DNA of 64,000 nt from Piezodorus guildinii (Eukaryota; Arthropoda; Insecta; Hemiptera; Pentatomidae), in the NCBI GenBank assembly GCA_023052935.1, contig CM041297.1, positions 112,273,563 to 112,337,562 of the forward strand, written 5' to 3'. Within the stretch, counting starts at the first letter, position 1; each line of letters begins with the position of its first letter. The notes beneath the pieces are model-generated. The model saw only the letters and a program-made list of their open reading frames with translations. It had not been told where the DNA came from and did not search any database. Both the position numbers and the translations under genes were made by a program. Below are positions 58,595 through 64,000 of this stretch, piece after piece.

Positions 58595-58672
58595 GGGGAA
58601 CCTATCCCAATCGAACCTGGAAACGCAAAGTTTATGACTCCCACTGTAGCATCGTGTAATTAGCCATAGATG
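58595..58672 (-). mobile_element. SINE family D, head only
   Basis: The minus strand reads TATGGCTAATTACACG, 'gctacagtgggagtc' and CCAGGTTCGATTGGG (clear B box). Confidence 0.5.
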
Positions 58673-59505
58673 CATAATGCGACGTTTAATTAATAAACTA
58701 GCATAACTAATAAAGGGATCCTTACTGTTTTATGACCAAGCAAGGAGCTAAGCGCCTCCAGATATCTCACCCAAAAAACAATTTTTCCCTTAATTTTCGA
58801 GTACCCACTGGATAATATCTTGAATTAATCAAACATGGTTACAATCCGTAGAACCATATACCTGTGTCCTATTTAATGGATAACCCCATCCCTTTAGGCC
58901 TTGTATGTTGTCCTAAAACGTTCTCAACCTTAATACTACTTATTAACCTGCTACCTGTGGATGAAGCATTCAGCCTATAAAATGTAAAATAAAACCGTTT
59001 TTGGGGGGTTTTAGGTGGTTGTCATTTCAAGAGAATCCATTTATAGATATGAAAAATGTCAAGTTTTTAAATAAGTTTTACTATGTACTTGAAACAAAAT
59101 GTTTTGTGGTCACTTTGAATCAATTAAAAAAAAAAAACTAATAATTTAACATGTGTCTGGGACCATACACATGAAATATTGATACGATGCTCAATATGCT
59201 TAAATATATTTCTTATAAATTATTATACATTATCTTTGCTAATACTGGCCAGGTTTACTTTGCTTTTATACAGTTAGAAATTTGATTGTCATTCAAATGA
59301 GTACTTATAGTTTTCCATAAGCCGTATAGTTTTTAAGTTATTTAAAGACCAATTTTATTTTACGTTTTAGAAAAATGTTTTTTTTTAACCACTTAGAGAG
59401 TGAATTTTCCCAAACCAAGTCTTATTGCACATTAGACGGTAGAACGAACAGGAAAAATTTCAACTTACAACCATAGTCATGACCAGAAATATGCGGGGAT
59501 GTATA
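58673..59505. other. Unassigned AT-rich DNA
   Basis: No frame or repeat recognised. Confidence 0.4.
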
Positions 59506-59509
59506 AAGG

Positions 59510-59625
59510 TGATTCCGAGGCTGTGCGATTACAGGTACTCTCTAAAGATCCCTATCCTAATTAAACATAGAAAAAATTTAGGAATCCTAAGTAGATCTTC
59601 CGATTAGCCATAGCAGCAAAAGTGA
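59510..59625 (-). mobile_element. SINE family D copy
   Basis: The minus strand reads 'gctatggctaatcggaag', 'cctaaatttttt', 'taggatagggatctt' and 'gcacagcctcgg', matching 56926-57050. Confidence 0.55.
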
Positions 59626-59984
59626 CAGTAAATAAATAAACAAAAAAAACAAACCTTTATGCGATTTTCATAAAACCAGTATGGAACAATTAAGAACTGC
59701 TAGATTGTAGCCAAGAATGTAGCCGTTCCTTCAGTTGAAATCGTAACTTCAAAAAGTGAAACCGCACTGTTACGTCACAAAGAAATTACAAACACAAGAA
59801 TAAGTACATTTCAAATATAATTTATTTTCAATAAATTATAACTATCATACTTACAAAATACCAACAAGAGAAATCATTGGGCAGAAACATTTATATATAA
59901 ACTAGCTAACTCGACAGACGATGTCCTGTCTGAACTATGTCTTACCTAAATATAATAAAAAAAAAAAACCTGTACCACTACAAC

Positions 59985-60271
59985 CCATGAAGATTTTTGG
60001 GCTCATTACATGTAGAGATTCGTACTGTTTCTAAGCCAACGGCGCGCAATGACGTGATTCGGCCAAGATCACGCTCAGCCGCTAGGTTTTTCCCCTTTTT
60101 TTGGTACCCACTTTATAGAGGCTGGGTGTGCCCCAGGAGGGTCTCCGTGCCCCAGTATCGCCCCCCTGCTGAAATAACAGAATAAATAATATTCCGCCAC
60201 AGCCGGGATTCGAACCCAGGACCCGGAGCACAGTAGACTAGCGCTCTACCCACTAGACCACGCCGCTCCTT
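59985..60271 (-). mobile_element. tRNA-derived SINE (family B)
   Basis: On the minus strand the head (60194-60271) has TGGTCTAGTGG (A box) and GGGTTCGAATCCC (B box) with a good T-arm (CTGGG/CCCGG). The acceptor ends do not pair, so it is not a working tRNA. About 200 bp of unrelated body follows, including 'gcggctgagcgtgatcttgg', ending near 'gggttgtagtggtacagg'. A degenerate relative lies at 40066-40175. Confidence 0.8.
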
Positions 60272-60314
60272 TACGAAAATAAAAATAAATATAATATATA
60301 TATAATATATATAT

Positions 60315-60348
<34 letters not shown>

Positions 60349-60640
60349 TAGAGCGAGAGAGGGATTGGAAGAACCCATAAAGAAGGCTTCAGGTGAGCTG
60401 GTTAAGGAATACTTTAAATTTATTCCGATCTTGATAAAGTTTAATACTCGCTTTGTAGAAATTTCAGGATACGTGTTTGTGTGTCAAAAAGTTTATTTCA
60501 CTCTCGAATACATTTTAGGAATAAGGAAGGTGTTTCTCATTCAATATTAATTAAAAACAAAATATAAATAAGTGGTAAGTTATGCTTGAGGACGAAACAT
60601 ATTGGAAATGAGATAATACTAGCAAATTAACAAAACACAG
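60272..60640. repeat. (AT)n and (GA)n simple repeats, then AT-rich DNA
   Basis: AT repeats at about 60294-60313, then GA repeats to about 60362. A 61-codon plus frame (60365-60550) has no motif. Confidence 0.7.
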
Positions 60641-60662
60641 ACAACATGATAGCTTAAAAAAT

Positions 60663-60668
60663 TTTATT
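60663..60668 (-). terminator. Polyadenylation signal AATAAA (minus)
   Basis: It lies about 155 bp after the stop of the SCYL1-like frame and is followed by an A/T-rich stretch. Plausible 3' end of that transcript. Confidence 0.45.
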
Positions 60669-60823
60669 CAAACATATCTCTATCATAAAGCTGCCTTGAC
60701 CTTACAGAATTAGTTCGCTTTCGTGGGACTCCTTCGGTTAGGCTCCGCTTGAGATTCACAGTGAGGAACTTACCGCAATCCAGTGGATGATTAAAACTAT
60801 TGTTGTCATCCCCAGCGCCCAGC

Positions 60824-62626
60824 TCATTTTGCTGACCTCATATGAACTAGTGTTGTAGGTGGATCAGGACTCTCATCTTCTCTTCTGTCAAGCTCCATTC
60901 CATCACATACAGTTGAGTTTTTTTCAGGTAGCGCTTGATCGGAATTGATCTGGCTTTTGAAATAAACCCTGGTAAGTGCAGTTATAGCCCATTGAGCCCA
61001 AGACGTGTTGTTGTCACAAGTCTCACTGGCTACGTCCTTCTCTACTTCGGCTTGCCTCTGAGGAAAATACGAGACTTCCTCCAACTTAAGAAGAAGTATC
61101 TTTAATATCTTAAAAACGCTCTGTCTCACGTGCGATTCCTTGTCGACTGTTAGAGTTACTAACCGGGGCAGAATACTCTTTGCAATCACCTCGACGGTAA
61201 AGAACCGATGAGTTACACTGAAAGCATGGACAGCAGCATTCCTCACGTGATGGTCGGTATCACTAAGTGCCTGCAAGAAGCAGCAGAGAAGGACCTTTTG
61301 GCGAGCTCGGGGCTCCAGGCAGTAGGCGATGTTGGCAAGGCAAATGGTCGCGTTGGTCCTCAGGTAAGCGTTCTCGTCGTTCTTCTGGATGTGGACCAGA
61401 TGTCGGATCATTTCTCGATTGACCGACTTGGAAAGCTTCGGAGCCACGTGCATCATAGCTTTCACAGTCTCATCTCTTATCTGGGGGGTTGTGTCCAAAA
61501 AGCCTGCGGATATAATGGGGTAAAGGTTTTGATACTTTTATTATCGATTTTGTTGGCAATCTCGTTGATGTTGACCAACAGAGTAAATCGAGTTGCTCTA
61601 TCTTTAGTGGAAAATAAAAGGCGACAAAAGGTTCTAAATGAGAACGGAATTCATCTTCGTTTAGTATAGCAGCAATTTTAGATATCACCGGTACGAGGAA
61701 TGATCCGTTCTCTTCTTCGTACTCATAAGCCTGGCGTATTTGTCTCAATATGCGGAAGATAATAATATCTTTAGGTGTTTTCGATACTACTTTGATGATG
61801 TCTTTCGAAAGTTTAATTTTCCCATCTCTGTCTTTCATATGATAGCTGTTTAGTCCTTCCAAGGTTTTCGTTAACATATTATCGTCGCGACATACCTCTA
61901 TAAAGCTTCTGATAATTCCTTGGCAGATTCCGTAACAACCTATCAATTGCTGAAAGACCGGATGAAGCTCGATAGGGATGTTAGCAGTATTGTTGAGACT
62001 CTCCAAGCTTTCTATTTCTCCATTGAATGTTTCCCAAAGCAGGATCCCAACGCCCCAATCGTCCGACAATAATTGATTAACAGGTGGGCTGTACTTATTT
62101 AATATGTTGATGTGCTTTGTGGGATACTCGGATTTGAAATCTGTAACGTAGCCTAGGTCACCGAGTTGCCAGATCCCTTGGTCGTTTACGAAGACTGAGC
62201 CATGAAAGATGTTGTTGTGACGGAGGTTGACGCAGTTGAGGAAGGCTACAGCATCACCGATGGATGCCAGCCCCCACTTGAGGTACATCTCTCCAAGTCT
62301 TCGGTACTCAGCTTGTGTAAGTAAGCAAAAAGGGGAAGGCAATGATTAGTCACCAGGTAAATGCAGTTCTCATCTTCATGGCTGTCGACAAACGTCAATA
62401 TTGAAGGATGTTTAAACTTTTTTAACTTTTTAACTGCTATTTTGGCATGATTCAAGAGATCGTCTCCACTATCTTGTTTCTTATTGTGAATGAAAATGCT
62501 TACCTTTTCACCTGTTGTCTTCTTCACACCATTGCTCACTGAGAACACGGAGTAACCTCTGAAGGACACGATCTCATCTTCGACAGTGTACGGGAACGAA
62601 TCGCGAATGCTAAAAAAGTTTAGCAT
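60824..62626 (-). CDS. SCYL1-like pseudokinase (N-terminal kinase-like), frameshifted
   Basis: Three overlapping minus frames cover one protein. 62626 to about 62310: MLNFFSIRDSFPY, VSIFIHNKK, KHPSILTFVDS, IYLVTN (kinase N-lobe; the start aligns with the SCYL1 N-terminus). About 62310 to 61635: YLKWGLASIGDAVAFL, NNIFHGSVFVNDQGIWQLGD (no HRD or DFG, as in this pseudokinase family), then DWGVGILLWETFNG. About 61635 to 60824: FSTKDRATRFTLL, FLDTTPQIRDETVKAMMHVA, LPRLVTLTVDKESHVRQSVF (HEAT repeats). SCYL1 proteins act in COPI/Golgi trafficking. Each join needs the equivalent of one lost base. No introns appear in 1.8 kb, and the acidic C-terminal tail with its coiled coil is missing (about 600 residues against about 800). 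It may be a retrocopy, or a real gene with two assembly indels. A donor-like GCG|GTAAGT lies at about 60770. Confidence 0.75.
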
Positions 62627-62639
62627 GCCTACAATGTAC

Positions 62640-63729
62640 TTGTTCTTCCTCCAAATGTTTGTAAGCTAAAACATTGGTTGTTAACTAACAGAAACAATAC
62701 AATAACAAAAAATTATATAATCAAAGAATCATAAGTACACATGTTGTGACTTCAGCTGTTCGAGAACTTTTAAACTTAACAATAAATAGCTTGAATAAGA
62801 ATACTATATAACTACGTATTAACAAGATAATAAGCATGAATACATTCAAAGCACGTGAGTAAAAAGTTTACCTATTATTTTCGTCTTAGACTTCTAAAGA
62901 AAGCTTAAAAATATCAAATCGTTACGAGAATAAAATGTGCTGAAATGTGCACATACTGTATTAATTTGTATTCAGCAACAATGCATTAGGACGTCTTCTT
63001 CTGTTTTCGCTGAATATTATAATAAGTCACGATAATCTAAATGTCAATGTAGGATTACATCTTAATCAATAAAACTATAGAATGCATATTTAAGGGCTTT
63101 CATTATTGTACGATCTTGAATTGTAATAATCAAACCTCTCTTGTAGAAAATCTCCCTCAACGGGATATTTTAAATTTTCTGAATTGGAAGTATAAAAACA
63201 TTTGCCGGGATTACATTACCAACTGTTGAAGAATGAAAAAAAAAGGGTTTTATGTATAAATAGGTAAATACCTAAATCTATTGAAGTACATAATTTGAAA
63301 TTATTTTTATATATCGATCAATCAGTCGATAACTATTTTTCTAGCTATTATAAAGCCACAGTCCCGTCATAACTTAAAAAAAAAATGTTCTTTTCTTGAT
63401 CTTATAGCTTCTTTTGCAGTCTCATACAGGTTTCTAAAACATTATGCGTACAAATAAATTAATCGTGAATTTACTTAAACTAGTTTTTGTAGCACGTATT
63501 TTTGAAATTACTTTTTATTTTATTTTTATTTAACAGTTGAATAGAGCCTCTTTAGCGGACCATCTGTATATATAGAGATGCAATAATATGACAGCTTTAA
63601 ATGATAAATGAATGAAATTTATTAGGTAACAAAATGAATAGAATAAAAGAAACATACATTACATTAAATTATTTCAGATAATGTATATACATTTTTTTAA
63701 ATACATCTTAAGCATAACATTTATCTATT
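62640..63729. other. DNA upstream of the SCYL1-like gene
   Basis: AT-rich, with no upstream exon visible on the minus strand and no clear TATA box. It would contain the promoter if the gene is functional. Confidence 0.4.
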
Positions 63730-64000
63730 ATTGCTTTATTTTTGGTTTATTATTTTCAATAATGAACCTTTGTAATCGACCAACAAAAAAATAAATAAAT
63801 AATTCTTTCACGAAATTTGAGAGCTTGCGTAGAATCCGAATAACGAATTAAACAAATCCGTTTGTCCGCCGTCCGCGGCATTTCTTTGAAACTACTGGAC
63901 CAATTTATTTTTAAATTTGCCTCAAAAATACTAGTCCATTCAATCCTAACACCTAGACGTTGATACTAGCTGGTTAGTTTTAAAATAGCGGCCGATTAAA
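63730..64000 (-). repeat. Foldback family D arm, cut by window end
   Basis: It matches the right arm of 54463-55390 ('taatcgaccaa', 'aaatccgtttgtccgccgt') and, inverted, its left arm ('ctggttagttttaaaat', 'cggccg'). The element continues past 64000. Confidence 0.7.

Noticed and set aside
60194..60271. Possible tRNA gene on the minus strand
   Set aside because: A and B boxes and a T-arm are present but the acceptor ends do not pair and a SINE body follows. The other tRNA-like heads (6670, 22050, 57811) fail in the same way.
61208..61669. 153-codon plus-strand ORF opposite the SCYL1-like gene
   Set aside because: No recognisable domain; it lies antisense to HEAT-repeat text that matches SCYL1.
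62295..62350. Micro-intron to explain the first SCYL1-like frameshift
   Set aside because: A GT..AG pair about 47 bp apart would restore the frame but would remove IYLVTN-to-AYLHK text that matches the family, and it is too short for a usual insect intron.

Overview
This window is AT-rich arthropod nuclear DNA, most likely from an insect. The evidence is a proline-rich cuticle-type secreted protein, two exons of a DIP/lachesin-type immunoglobulin gene, and a dense load of insect-style repeats: mariner, Tc1, Jockey-, CR1- and RTE/R1-like LINEs, tRNA-derived SINEs, foldback elements and long (AT)n tracts. There are no bacterial-type operons. The order or species cannot be told from the sequence alone.

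Host genes are few. (1) 8628-9368 (+) encodes a 246-residue secreted PYPV/VPYxVKVPV repeat protein with a TATA box. (2) 19596-19803 and 45434-45589 (+) are two consecutive exons of one Ig-superfamily gene. Their splice phases match (phase 1), so they are joined across a 25,630-bp intron that holds most of the repeats in the window. (3) 60824-62626 (-) is a SCYL1-like (N-terminal kinase-like) pseudokinase plus HEAT-repeat coding region. It is uninterrupted by introns but broken by two same-direction frameshifts.

Region by region: 1-8 kb holds LINE and mariner relics and a SINE. 8.5-9.7 kb is the cuticle-type gene. 10-19.4 kb holds foldback repeats, an internally deleted mariner, a hammerhead-like motif, a Penelope-like repeat array and a Tc1 relic. 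19.6-45.6 kb is the Ig gene, with a second mariner, a SINE split by a Jockey insertion with visible target-site duplication, a near-complete CR1-like LINE (34722-39264, minus) stopped by one TGA codon, a Jockey copy split by a small TIR element, and a foldback element whose right end lies about 35 bp before the second exon. 46-60 kb is more LINE tails, foldbacks and SINEs. 60.6-62.7 kb is the SCYL1-like gene. The last 270 bp is half of another foldback copy.

The most interesting signal is a family of short motifs with a hammerhead-ribozyme-like core (CTGANGA, stem II, GAAAC). Stem II keeps its pairing while its bases change between copies. The motifs sit in dispersed, often inverted, Penelope-like repeats. 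Other notable points are two mariners that lost the same catalytic block through different deletions, large palindromic elements nested in one another, and a conserved GGGAC/GTCCC hairpin at the 3' end of the CR1-like family.
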